Assembly: GCA_030267965.1 (NCBI GenBank)
Contig: BRYA01001478.1
Coordinates: 1-24,480 of the forward strand
Origin: Triparma columacea
Taxonomy: Eukaryota > Sar > Bolidophyceae > Parmales > Triparmaceae
Length of the DNA: 24,480 nt
Direction: 5' to 3'
The notes below the pieces were generated by a model. That model saw only the letters and a program-made list of their open reading frames with translations. It ran no database searches and was not told where the DNA came from. A program made the position numbers and the translations under genes. Positions 8,831 through 20,200 of the stretch are shown one piece after another (the stretch's first letter is position 1; every line of letters begins with the position of its first letter).

Positions 8831-11800
8831 ATGGCAGGCCTCCCCCCCACTCCTTTACAAGTAACAATGACTGCATCACTCGCATTCTTTCAGTCACAGA
8901 AGAACTACCGATACAACGGCATCTTCCTTGAGCCCGTAGACCCTAATATCTTCCCTCTCTACTCACAATTTGTAACCACCCCAATGGACCTTGGGACCAT
9001 GAAGAAAAAGCTGGACTCTTTAGAGTACGACCTCAACGATGAAGGCGCGTCGTTTTGGTCTGACATCCGTCTAATCGTCGACAACTGCCAGTCCTACAAC
9101 AGCCGTCCCGAGGGTGTAGACCGTCTCACCCAGAAGGACTTCAACTACGTAAACCGTGTAATAACAGGCTTCAGGAAACTCATGGTTGCAGAGAGGGAAC
9201 GCTTCGCTAAGCGACTACAGAAGGAGCGGGAGAAGGTCGCCACAGTCGTACCTGTACCCTCCCACTCCTCTTCCTCCTTCAGGCTCAACCTTTCCCCAGG
9301 GGGGGGAGGAGCATCACAGAGATCCCTACCTCCCCACCACCAAGGTTCCGGGTTACCCCCCTCGTCATCCTCGCCTCCCCACCAGAACAGACTGAAGCTC
9401 TCCTTCAATATAAACAAGACGAAGAGGCCATCGTACACCCCCGTACCCTTCACTTCAGATGTCCGATCCAGGTGTTTGAAGATGTTCTCCTTAATGAGAA
9501 GAGTACACGACCCGGGGCTAGAGGTTATGAAGAAAAGCTGCAGGAGCAGGAAGGACTATGCGCTTAAGATTGACTGGTTTGGACCTGACGGGCTAAAGGA
9601 GGTCGAGGTGAGTGAGAAGGAGGGAGGGGGGAGGAAGAGAATTTATAAAAGGAAGGACAAAAGGAAGGGGGAAAACGAAAAACGCGAGCGAACCTTGGAA
9701 GATAGAGAAAGCTAGAGCTAACAACGACGAGTCCTGCGATTCTTCGCTCCCTCCCACTCCACTCGGCCTGCGAAATTCCCCCCCCCCCCCCCCAACTCCC
9801 ATAACCTTAGGCGAAGTGCAGGCTGACTGGTAGCGAGGAGGTAATAAAGATGTTCAAGAAGGGCAATTTCTCCGTCAGTCCCCAGGACGTTCCCGACGTC
9901 AGGTACAAGTACCTCCACGAGGTCGTGATGGACATCCGTCGTTCCGTCAGCAACAAGATAAGAGTAATGTGCGGTGAGGAAAGGGAGGATAAAGATAACA
10001 GGGACGTGCACTGCGACTGCCTGGTCGTGCTGGAGAGCTACTTTGCGAAATTCATAGGAACACCGGGGGAGGACTACCCGGCGCTGATGGAGGAGTGGAG
10101 GACGGCGATCGAGACGATAAACCAAGCGTTCACACTAAACGTTCAACACTTGGGACACACGGTTAACGCGAGCGAGTGGTTTAGGCACCCGGTTACCAGC
10201 TACTTTGGGGGGGTATGGCCGCAGGGGTACTTGGATAGGGTGGCGAGACCGGTGGACTTTGGGACCATTACGAGCATGGTGATTACGGGGGAACTTCAGT
10301 CGGTTAAGGAATTTAGGGGGGCTTGCAACAGGATCTTTACCAACTGCGAGAGGTGAGGGGGGGGGGGGGGGNNNNNNNNNNNNNNNNNNNNNNNNNNNNN
10401 NNNNNNNNNNNNNNNNNNNNNNNNNNNNNNNNNNNNNNNNNNNNNNNNNNNNNNNNNNNNNNNNNNNNNNNNNNNNNNNNNNNNNNNNNNNNNNNNNNNN
10501 NNNNNNNNNNNNNNNNNNNNNNNNNNNNNNNNNNNNNNNNNNNNNNNNNNNNNNNNNNNNNNNNNNNNNNNNNNNNNNNNNNNNNNNNNNNNNNNNNNNN
10601 NNNNNNNNNNNNNNNNNNNNNNNNNNNNNNNNNNNNNNNNNNNNNNNNNNNNNNNNNNNNNNNNNNNNNNNNNNNNNNNNNNNNNNNNNNNNNNNNNNNN
10701 NNNNNNNNNNNNNNNNNNNNNNNNNNNNNNNNNNNNNNNNNNNNNNNNNNNNNNNNNNNNNNNNNNNNNNNNNNNNNNNNNNNNNNNNNNNNNNNNNNNN
10801 NNNNNNNNNNNNNNNNNNNNNNNNNNNNNNNNNNNNNNNNNNNNNNNNNNNNNNNNNNNNNNNNNNNNNNNNNNNNNNNNNNNNNNNNNNNNNNNNNNNN
10901 NNNNNNNNNNNNNNNNNNNNNNNNNNNNNNNNNNNNNNNNNNNNNNNNNNNNNNNNNNNNNNNNNNNNNNNNNNNNNNNNNNNNNNNNNNNNNNNNNNNN
11001 NNNNNNNNNNNNNNNNNNNNNNNNNNNNNNNNNNNNNNNNNNNNNNNNNNNNNNNNNNNNNNNNNNNNNNNNNNNNNNNNNNNNNNNNNNNNNNNNNNNN
11101 NNNNNNNNNNNNNNNNNNNNNNNNNNNNNNNNNNNNNNNNNNCCCCCCCTTCTCTCGGCAACCTAACCTTCTGCTCATCCACCTACGCAACCCTCTCCGC
11201 GCCTCGCGCCTCGCTCGCCCCCTTGTAGGTTCGCGACCCCAACTACGTCACGGTAATATCAGGCCCCAAGAGGGCTCTCGCTCTCTCTGCCCTCTCTGCC
11301 CTGGGTCGGGGGACCCCCCCCCTCCCCCAAGGGGGAGCGGGGGACCCGACCATGGGCTTCAATTCCGCGCCCTTCGGGTCCCCCGAGAGGATGGTGGGCC
11401 AGGGGGGGCTCATGCACTCCTCCTCCATTTCCTCCCCAATCCCGGGGGGCATGATTGGTCAGGATGCGGCCAACTTGGGAGGAGCCCCCCAGGACATCAA
11501 CGACATTGCGGAATCCATCAGGAGGAGCTACGAGGGCAGGCTTAGGGACGAAACCTACCTGCACCCCTGGGAGGCCAGATGCTGGGCCTTTTTCAAGGAG
11601 CTTAGAAAGCACGAGTGGCTCAGCGGGAAAAAGTACACCAAGCCGCCCCTCTTCTTTTCGGTCCCCGTCTGCTCCATGTGGACGGACCCCGTATTTGTGA
11701 AGTCGTACCTCGCTAAGATCGCCCGTCCCATGGACCTCACCACCCTGGAGTGCCGCCTCCTGATGGGAGGGGAAATCAGGTCCGTAGCCCAGTTCCTAAG

Positions 11801-13350
11801 CGAGGTCATGCTCATCTTTGACAACTGCATGCTCGCCAACGAGGGCGCCATGAACGAGGGCGTCACCGAATCGGTCGCGTACTACAACGCGGGGAAGGTC
11901 CTTTCTGACCACGTTAGGTACGTCTCCATCAGCTTCTTCGAAGATGGGGACGGAGGATCTGAAGGCAAGGGCCTTGGGCGGATTGAATATAGCGACGTTG
12001 AAGGGGCCATAGTCGATCCCAACAGGCCCAAATGGAAGTGGGACTTTAGTGAAGGAGCCAAGAGGGCCATCATGGCCGAGCTTGACAGGTGAGTGTCTCT
12101 TAGAGGAGCTTCCCGAACCACTCTCACTTATCATTCTCACCATTCCGTCGCGTCATACTACCCCGAATCGCACTCGCAGCAAATTCCTGCACGAAGATCC
12201 CAAAATATCAGGATGGGTCTCAACGGACAAGACCAGGAGGGAGCTGAAGGAGTGGCCGGAGAAGGAGGTCACGAAGGTCATCAAGATACTCAAGTCCAAC
12301 AAATATCAGAAGGACATGCACATGTTCAAGGCCCCTAGATACCCCAATAATTACGACATCTATGTGGAGCGCAGATGCGACCTATTCATAGTCGACGAGA
12401 AGATGGCGAAAAGAGAATACACCTCCTACAAGGGCATCGTCACCGATCTTCGCCTCATCTTCCAGAACGCAATCACGTACAACGTGAACTTCAAGGACAT
12501 GGATCCCGCCTCGATGTTCGTCTACGAAGCAGCACTGCGCATGCAGCCTATTCTTGAGGCTAAGCTCAAAGATCTAAGGCTGGCCGCTGTGGAGCAGAAA
12601 GGGAGGAGGGACATTGAGATCCAGTACGAGAGGAACACGAAGCGGGACAAGGACGCTGTGAAAATTGCCGCCAAGGTTGAGGCAGACGAAGCGAAGTTCA
12701 CCAAGCCTGCGGACAAGACGGCCAAGTTGATTGAAATCGTTCAGAACCACGAACTCGGGCAGGCGCCTGCAGAGAGTCAGGAGGGGATAGAGCGGAAGAA
12801 GGAGCTCGAAGCACTCAAAAGAAAACTCATTGAGAAGGCAAAGGAAGACGAACGGAAGAGAGTAGAGGAAGAGGTAATGGCAATCAAGGAGGCCGAACGA
12901 AAAGCGAAAGAGGAGGGCATCAAGATGAACCTGCCAAAGGTAGTCAGGAGAAGGGAGGTAGACTTTTCCATGCTCCAGGACACCGAGGCGGAGATCGAGG
13001 CGAGGGAGATGGAGGAGGCTAAGAGGCGGGAACTCCACAGGAAGGTCAGGGACGAGGTCTACGGAGAATGGCTCAAGAAAAGGCAAGCACTCCTTTGCCA
13101 AGTTGCCGAGAGGAAGAAGCAATTCGTTGAGTATCTCGTGGCCTCAGAAAGGGTCAATGTCACCAAGGATCAGGGATCGGACGCTGCCGAAGACATGGAC
13201 GTGGACGTCGAGGAAGATGCAGGAGAAACTAGCAGCCCTGCAGCCGCCACTGCGCCCAAGGCTGTATTCTCCAAGATTGTTCTGGGGAAAAACGCAGCGA
13301 AGAAAAGTAAGGGCCAGAAGAGGAAGCTCCTGGCAAGTGCCGTTTTCTAA
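8831..13350 (+). CDS. Multi-bromodomain (four-module) chromatin reader, interrupted by assembly gap
   Basis: Bromodomains bind acetyl-lysine on histones. Exons seen are 8831-9607, 9811-10352, 11229-12088 and 12180-13350, about 1,116 residues plus whatever the gap hides. Module 1 (residues about 13-112) has EPVDPNIFPLY, TTPMDLGTM and the acetyl-lysine Asn in DNCQSYN. Module 2 (end of exon 2) has VARPVDFGTI and FTNCE, and is cut by the gap just after its Asn. Module 3 (exon 3) has LAKIARPMDLTTLE and IFDNCMLAN. Module 4 (exon 4) is degenerate in its first half but has LRLIFQNAITYN. A long charged helix follows, then DMDVDVEEDAG and a basic KKSKGQKRKLL, a likely nuclear signal. Introns 1 (203 nt) and 3 (91 nt) are clear. 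Exon 2 ends phase 2 while exon 3 must start phase 0, so an exon is missing in the gap. The start is the first ATG of the module-1 frame that precedes the domain closely. Confidence 0.88.
10372..11142. other. Assembly gap (771 N) inside the bromodomain gene
   Basis: The unknown bases are bounded on the left by a run of 15 G (10357-10371), right after the donor GTGAG, and on the right by a run of 7 C (11143-11149). The flanking homopolymers explain why sequencing failed. The true length is unknown. All reading frames drawn across it are meaningless. Confidence 0.98.
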
Positions 13351-13375
13351 AGCTTTTAAATTCGTTTTACCATGA

Positions 13376-13691
13376 ATGAAAGATTGTTTTGATGAAACCA
13401 TTTACGGGTCTCCACACTGGAGTCAAGAAAAAAACTGACAGCCACAACAAGGTGTCAAGGGAAGGATACAGCTGGCCTTCAAGGTCAACGTTTTGAGCCT
13501 TTTGAACTTCATTAGATTCGTGACGGGGCTGCACAAGGAGGGGGTGAAGCTCGAACAAGTTTATGACTTTTGGGGGTAAAGTTTGGGCGTTGTTTCAAAG
13601 CTATAGTATTTTTAAATATAGGCAGGAAGGCGATAGTACCAAGGGCGAGTGGATGCTACGAACTTGCTTGCTGTTGTTGTTTGGTTGGATG
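13376..13691 (+). pseudogene. Coding-like but broken sequence, unidentified
   Basis: Starting at an ATG at 13376, one frame reads MKDCFDETIYGSPHWSQ, meets a TGA at 13436, then is open again to a TAA at 13577, with protein-like content (LAFKVNVLSLLNFIRFVTG, then HKEGVKLEQVYDFWG) and codon use like neighbouring genes. At the G5 run 13572-13576 a neighbouring frame continues with KVWALFQSYSIFKYRQEG and is open to about 13690. Two lesions in a short span suggest a decayed gene or gene fragment rather than a functional exon. It begins only 26 bp after the bromodomain stop codon, so it may be transcribed as its 3' region. I do not recognise the family, and chance cannot be excluded. Confidence 0.3.
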
Positions 13692-14215
13692 TTGTGAGAG
13701 GGAAGGATAAAGAGCAAATTGTGTTGCCTCGGTTGAATTGCGCTGTGAGGAGACAATATCGACTATTATCGTTGTGACGATACTAACAACGTAAATAAGA
13801 ACCACCCTAACACAAACTAATCGACGAAACGCGGTGACAAGGGATTTAAAAACTAGGACATCCCGTGGCTTTCCTTGTTGACAACTTCTTGGGACCGTTG
13901 GAGGAGTGGGGCTACAGGACGTGTGGTGAAGAGGTAAGTTGGGCGGGCGGGTGATCGGTGGAGGGGGGAGAGAGTGGGGGAAGTGGCGAGGGGAGGGAGG
14001 AAGGAGGGAGGAAGGAGACCTCAAGGTGACTTAACGTAAGATGGATGAGAAAAAGTAGAAAAATGAGAAAATGGGAAGGCAAAAAAAGAGCAAAAATTCT
14101 CTGATTTTGGAAAATATAATACGCTCACTTTACGAATATGCCAACTTACGACATATTTACTCACACCTAAAAACGCCACTCCGCCACCTTTTTAACGCAC
14201 GTCGATCGCGAACGC
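13692..14215. other. Intergenic region before the microexon gene
   Basis: Some weakly coding-like stretches continue (for example VVRGKDKEQIVLPRLNC near 13690-13745 and a short open stretch ending at a GTAAGT at 13933) but no gene can be assembled. A strongly G-rich, C-poor run lies at 13937-14013, with many GGG and GGGGGG blocks that could form G-quadruplexes. The last 150 bp are AT-rich and probably hold the promoter of the following gene. Confidence 0.4.
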
Positions 14216-17200
14216 ATGATTTTCAGCACCCAATCGACACCAATCAAGACTGTCATGGAGGGCGAGGTTGAAGCAGATGCGGGAGTCCTGAATGACGCCG
14301 GCAAGACCAACTTCGTCTCCAAGCCCCCCTCAGGCCCCAATCACACACCCTCCGCAATACACGGTCCCGTAGATATCGCCTTCACAGTCTCTAAATCTAA
14401 AAGCTCTCATGAGGACGCTGGACAAGACCGAGGTAAGTTCGATTCAGGGAGTCGCAGGGGGGGAGACCCTTCTAGTTTTTCTCACCGCCTGCGTGTGGAA
14501 CGCGCGGAGCCGTTCGCGGAGGGCCTGGCCCTCGGCGTCGAGCTGAACGGGCGGCGGCCGCGGCACACGTGCGCGCGCGCCGGTCTGCGGCGACAGCATG
14601 GGATCCGTCTCCGGCAACTGCGTGGGTTCCATCTGCGGCGACCGCATGGGGCGCTTATACTGGCGACCGCATGGGGCACTTCTGCGGCGACGGCATGGGT
14701 TCCGTCTCCGGCGACCGCGTGGGGCGCTTGATATGCTACACAGAAAAGAGGAGCAGGCGTTGAAATCTCTTCATGTTGACTAACATAACCAACGCCATAA
14801 TCGCCATTACCGCAGACTCTGAAAATGGTCATGAGGACGCGGGACGAGGTGAGTTGTGCGTTGAGAGCCGGAAGAGAGAAAGGACATTTTGATACTCTAG
14901 GGGAGAGCAGGAGAGTCGCGGGTGAATGCGTTGAAACTTTGTATTTTTTCTCACCGCCTGCGTGCGGAACGTGCTGCGGCAACCGCACGGGATCCGTCTC
15001 TGGCGACCGCATGGGTTCCATCTGCGGCGACCGCATGGGGCGCTTATACTGGCGACCGCATGGGGCACTTCTGCGGCAACCGCATGGGTTCCGTCTCCGA
15101 CAACCTCGTGGGGCGCTTGATATGCTACACAGAAAAGAGGAGCAGGCGTTGAAATCTCTTCATGTTGACTAACATAACAAACACCATAATCGCCATTACC
15201 GCAGACTCTGAAAATGGTCATGAGAATGCCGGACAAGGTGAGTTGTGCATTGAGAGCCTGAAGAGAGAAAGGACATTTTGATACTCTAGGGGAGAGCGGG
15301 AGAGTCGCGGGAGGGCGTGTCGAAGCTTTGTATTTTTTCTCACTTTTGCAACAAATGTTGTCCCCTTCGCAGTCTCTAAAAGCTCTCACGAGGATGCTAG
15401 ACGAGGTGAGTTTGCGTAGACGTGTAGACGAAGAGTAGAGTATTTTGATTGTTCAGGGGAGGGCTAGGAAGCCGTTCTGAGGGAGTATCAGATTCTTGCC
15501 TTTTTTTGACCCTTTTTCACCAAAAATTCCCCCAAAACCACCCCCAGAAATTTCTGGCCATACTCATCTTCAACCTGGACATGAAAATGTCAACGCCGAC
15601 ATTTCTAACGATCCCTTAAACAGTGGAGTAGCAGGCGAGACCAATCTAAGCGCTATACCACCTGCTGTCGGGTGCGCGACTCCCGGCCGCACGCCTGTCG
15701 GCCTTGCGACTGTCAGCAACGCCACTACGGATCAGTCCATGACATTAGATCCTGACAACACCGTCACGACCCCGCAGTCCCTCTCTAGCCCCAATCACGC
15801 CTCTTTCACCACGCAAGGACAAGTTGATATCGATTACACAGCTCTTGGCCCCGAACAAGACAAACTTGTCAAGCTTCTGGATGACCGCGGAGCCATTCAA
15901 GGCCTCATAGACAACTCTACTGGCGTCGAGGTGAAAGTTATGGAGCTTGCTGATGTCTTCCACGACGAGCGCGACAAGATCATTGACTTTATCCTCACCG
16001 ATTGCGAGCAGGGCAAGTTCCGAAGGAAAACCCTCAAGGAGTATGACGAAAAGGAAGGAGTCATTCACAGACTCGTCTATTGGCAGCACTACGGCAGCGG
16101 GACTAAGTTTGTCGAATTTCTCCTCGACGTCAAAGTCGTATCTCCTGACAAATCCACGAACATTGTGGAGTTGGCACCCCTTGATGAGGATGACCTTTCT
16201 AATGAGGCAACTGCGATGCTTGTCGAAATTCTAGCGCCAATAAAGACCAAGACTGTCAAGCGAGGTGTCATTAAGGGCAACCTCAGCTTCACTGACTTTG
16301 AGTTTGGACAAACTGCAGTCACCATGGTGGGAACTCTCAAGGCAGAAGAGAGAGCAACAGAGATGAAACCTGAAGTTGATGTTCGCACATTCAAAAGCTT
16401 TAAGAGTGTGAGATCCACAAGATCTAGTGTTGAAGGCAGCCCAGGCAGGATCAAGAAGGGAGACGTCACGGCTGCGTATGCAGCAGTAAAGGGTATCATG
16501 GAGGAGGTCAGGAAGGAGTTTAGACAGCCTGGTCTCATTGATGAGAGGAGGAAAAGACACTTTGTGGAGGAGATCATGCCGAGGGCACCGCCTCTGACAA
16601 TAGAGGAGGAGGCAATGGTGGAGAGGGTCGGGAGGCTAGAGAAGAAACTTCACACAAAGGGGAAGAGAGTCAAGGGGACACTGAAGGAGGGCATTGACAA
16701 GTTCCTGTGGAGAGACGGGGACAATGTGTGGGCAGCCTTTGGGGTCACTGTGGACAAGTCAGCAGAGGGTGTATTGGCTGAGCAATCAGTTTTTGACACA
16801 TATGAGTCTTCAGAGGAGCACTTAAAAAATAATGGGAACTTACCAAGGGTGATCAGGAATGATTTTGAGGCAACTAGAAGCATTCACTGTCATACTGGCG
16901 TGAAGGTTCCTGCCACCACCAATCGACTATTTGAGAATTGGTTTGTGTGGAAGGAGGCTAAATTGGACAATGGCCAGACTGCATACATGCTAGGATTTGT
17001 GCCTTTGCGTGAATATTATGGGGCAAGCTTCACCAACCTTAGCAAGGACGGCTTTGTAGTTGGAGTAACAAGAGGAATCTACATCATGGCCGAGATCGCT
17101 CCAAATGTCTGCAGAGTGACACGTATTCAGACAGTTGATCTGAAATTAAGTGGCATTCAAAAGGCAGTGATGGACAAGGCAGTTGACTACCTTACAAAGA

Positions 17201-20200
17201 GTCAGCTTATTGAGGCCAATAGGTTGCAGAAGAAGTTCAGGAGGAACGGGAGGGAAGTTGATGCTGAGGTCAGGGGGGCCTTGGTGGAGAGGATGAGGGA
17301 GGGTGTTGAGTTGGAGGAGGACCAAAAGAAGGTGTTTGCGGAGTTGGAGGAGCTCTTTGGTGGGAAGGATGAAAAAGGGTGGGGGGCTCTTGAGTCACCT
17401 TATGAGGGAGTGAAGATGGAGATCAAGTACAAGCAGCAGGAGGAAGGAAAAAAGACACTCACTTTTGGTAGAGCCGAGTGTGTTGCGGACTGCTCAGCAG
17501 AGGAAGCAGCTGCTTGGTTCTTTGAAAACTGTAGCAGAGAAAGAATGGCTATAAGTAGAGAAGTTGCTGACGCTGCAAAGCTAGAAATATCGAAGGGTGG
17601 CAAGGGAAGGATCAACGAAAAGCTTTTTGCTGTAGTAAAGAAGCTTCCCTTCCCTCTTCACAAAAGAGAGTTTGTGATGAGATATGTATTGCAAAAAGGA
17701 CATCAAGACAGTATCATATATGTAGCATTTGTACCATCTGAGGAGAAGGTGGATTATGGAGGAAATCTAGGAAAGCTTGTGAAAGCTACAACAAGTGGCA
17801 TTCTCACTGCCAAGAACATTAAAGACCATAATGGTATTCTCCAATGCAAACTAACATTGACCCAGTTTATGGACACAGGAGGGCATATTCCAGTAAAAGT
17901 TGTCAACAGATCTACCTCACGCGTACTTAGTTCAATATCAGAGATCAGAAATTCCTTCAAGCAGGACGAAGAGGTTGATAAAGCTGCACTGGCCTCTCTT
18001 GCCAACATCATCAAGAACGAACACCAAGATTATACAGATGATGAGAAGGATGCAATCAGGAAAGGGAAGGAGTTTTATGAGAAGTGCAAGAAGGAGGAGA
18101 ACTTTGACGATTTGAAGAGTCCTGATGAGAGGGTCAAAATGAAGCTAGTTCATGTTGACGGGGAAAGCAGTGGAACTGGTTTTGCCACTACTGTGGTTGA
18201 TGCTAGTGTGGAGGAGTGTGCTGCCTATGAGTACTCAAGCATCTACAGTAGAAATTGGAAAAAATTGGCTTCACAGTCAGGTTTTTCTCAACTGAAGACA
18301 AGGTTCATAAACAACCATACTCTCTACTACATCACAACTAGGGATCTTGGCATCCCTCGATTTTCTCCTCGTGATGGGAGGAGTAAAGTTACCTGGTGCA
18401 AACAAGATGATGGCAAAGTTATCATTGATGTTGCAGACACAAAGGATATTCATGTAGACTTTCCAGTGAAGGCTGGGAATGTTTTAGGGAAGGCACACAC
18501 AGTATGGGTATTTGAGCCCCTTCACACTGTTGGAGATGTGCCACAAACATCAGTGACTTTTACAACAAAGGTAGAGCTTGGTGGTGTTTTCTTCTCTTCC
18601 ATCATGAACAAGATTGCACCAAGGTTTCTTGCACAAGTTTCAGACTTGAGGAAGTTGTTTGACAGAAGCAGAGAGATTGACACCTTCAACAGACAGCAGA
18701 TCATTGCAAAGATTGAAGAGATTGCGATTGAGGGAGCACCAGGGATTGAAAGTCACTTTGACGAGATTGTGGGAGCTCAAGAGATCAGTAGCGGGTTGAC
18801 TGGAACGACAATGATAAAGGCAGAGAAGGGAATGGGGTGGGGGAAGACATCAATAACGATGAGAGCATCCCACAAGGAAGTTGCAGCGTTCTTCTGGGAC
18901 GTTAAAAGCAGAGCCAAGTCTCAGCTGGAGCTACACAGAGTCAACAACCAGACACTTATAATCACAGTTGAACATGAAGGACAATTCACAGCTGTAAGGT
19001 TCTCAGAGGCTGGCCAGATGAAGGCAGACGTTGAGATGATGACTAGACATGAGCGTTTAGGAAAAGCTGCCAGCAAACAGAGTGTAATTAAGCACCTGAG
19101 CATGGCAACTGATGCTGCTTACTTCTTTGATAATTTTCTGAAGAGCACAGAAGCAGGGGAACAGGATGGGAGGAGGTTTGGAGAGCAGCTGATGGAAAGA
19201 GTGAAGAAAAGGAATTTTGGGGATAGTAAAGTAGAGGTTGTGAGGCAATTTATTGCCGCCAATAGGGCACTGAGAGAGATTACAGAGCAGCATGCTTTCA
19301 TGACAACTATGCTGTATGCTGTGGTTATGAACAAATTTAAAAGGAGAGCGACACGTGAGGGAGAAGATAACAGTGAGGAGGAAGCCAGGGGGTGGGAGAT
19401 TGGGAGTGCAATGACAGCATTTATATTGACTACTTTGACTGCTGCTCACGCTGTTGACGAATGGGCACATCAATTCACCGAAGTGCAGGAGGTTATGAAT
19501 GAACAAGTGTGGTTAAGGCCCATGCTTGAGGAGATAGTTATGAAACTATTTATGAAGTCTACCTTAGGCTTAAAGGCAAGGGTCACTGTTGGTGCTGCCA
19601 CAAGCATGGTTGATTTGCTTACTGATGTGTATGTGACACATAAGTTTTGGAGAGATAAGAAGTATGGGTACTTTAAGGCATCTTTGGCAAGTTTGGTAGC
19701 GTCAATTGGGCTTCAGATGCTTGGTGTTTGGATACAGAACAGGAGGTTGGGAATGTTGAGGGTGCTCAGAGAATGGTTTCCTATTTTGATTGGGTTTAAG
19801 CCAGCTGTTGATGCTTACAGGGTTGCAAGGGGAGAAAAGCAAGAGGTTGGTGCTGCAGTTGACCCAATGTTTGAGATGACAGCCATGAAAGTTTTTGAGA
19901 TGTTTGCTGAGGCGATCCCTGGAGTGATCATCCAACTTATGGCTATAGCATCAAGTGACAAAGATGATGTTGGGACTTCAGCATGGCTTTCACTTGCAGT
20001 GTCAGCAATTACAACAGGCTTTGCCTCTGCAACAATTAGTTATGACTGGGACACAAACCCTGCTAAGAGAGAAGAAACACCAGATTTCTATGGATATATA
20101 CCTGCAAAAGCAAGCAAGAGAACAGTTGTATTTGTGTCCATATTGCTGTTCACTGCAGGGATGCTTCTTATAAGGTGTACAACAATAGTTCTTCTCGGGT

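Larger units (their letters stand above)
14566..15343. repeat. 389-bp tandem duplication carrying microexon plus introns
   Basis: Sequence at 14585 onward recurs at 14974, and microexon 14816 recurs at 15205: a constant offset of 389 bp. The copies include the minisatellite, the CTAAC element, the 33-nt exon and about 107 bp of the following intron, up to TTTTTTCTCAC. Identity is very high. The introns after exon 1 and after microexon D share shorter pieces of the same sequence, so all four introns appear to descend from one ancestor. Confidence 0.85.

Noticed and set aside
10135..11228. Open frames on both strands through 10372-11142
   Set aside because: They consist almost wholly of unknown bases in the assembly gap.
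14585..15119. Regularly spaced repeats resembling a CRISPR array
   Set aside because: The units are contiguous 24-bp minisatellite copies without unique spacers, inside introns of a eukaryotic gene.
14482..15389. Long minus-strand frames over the 24-bp repeat arrays
   Set aside because: They arise because the repeat unit is a multiple of three; they have no family content and run across clear splice sites of the plus-strand gene.
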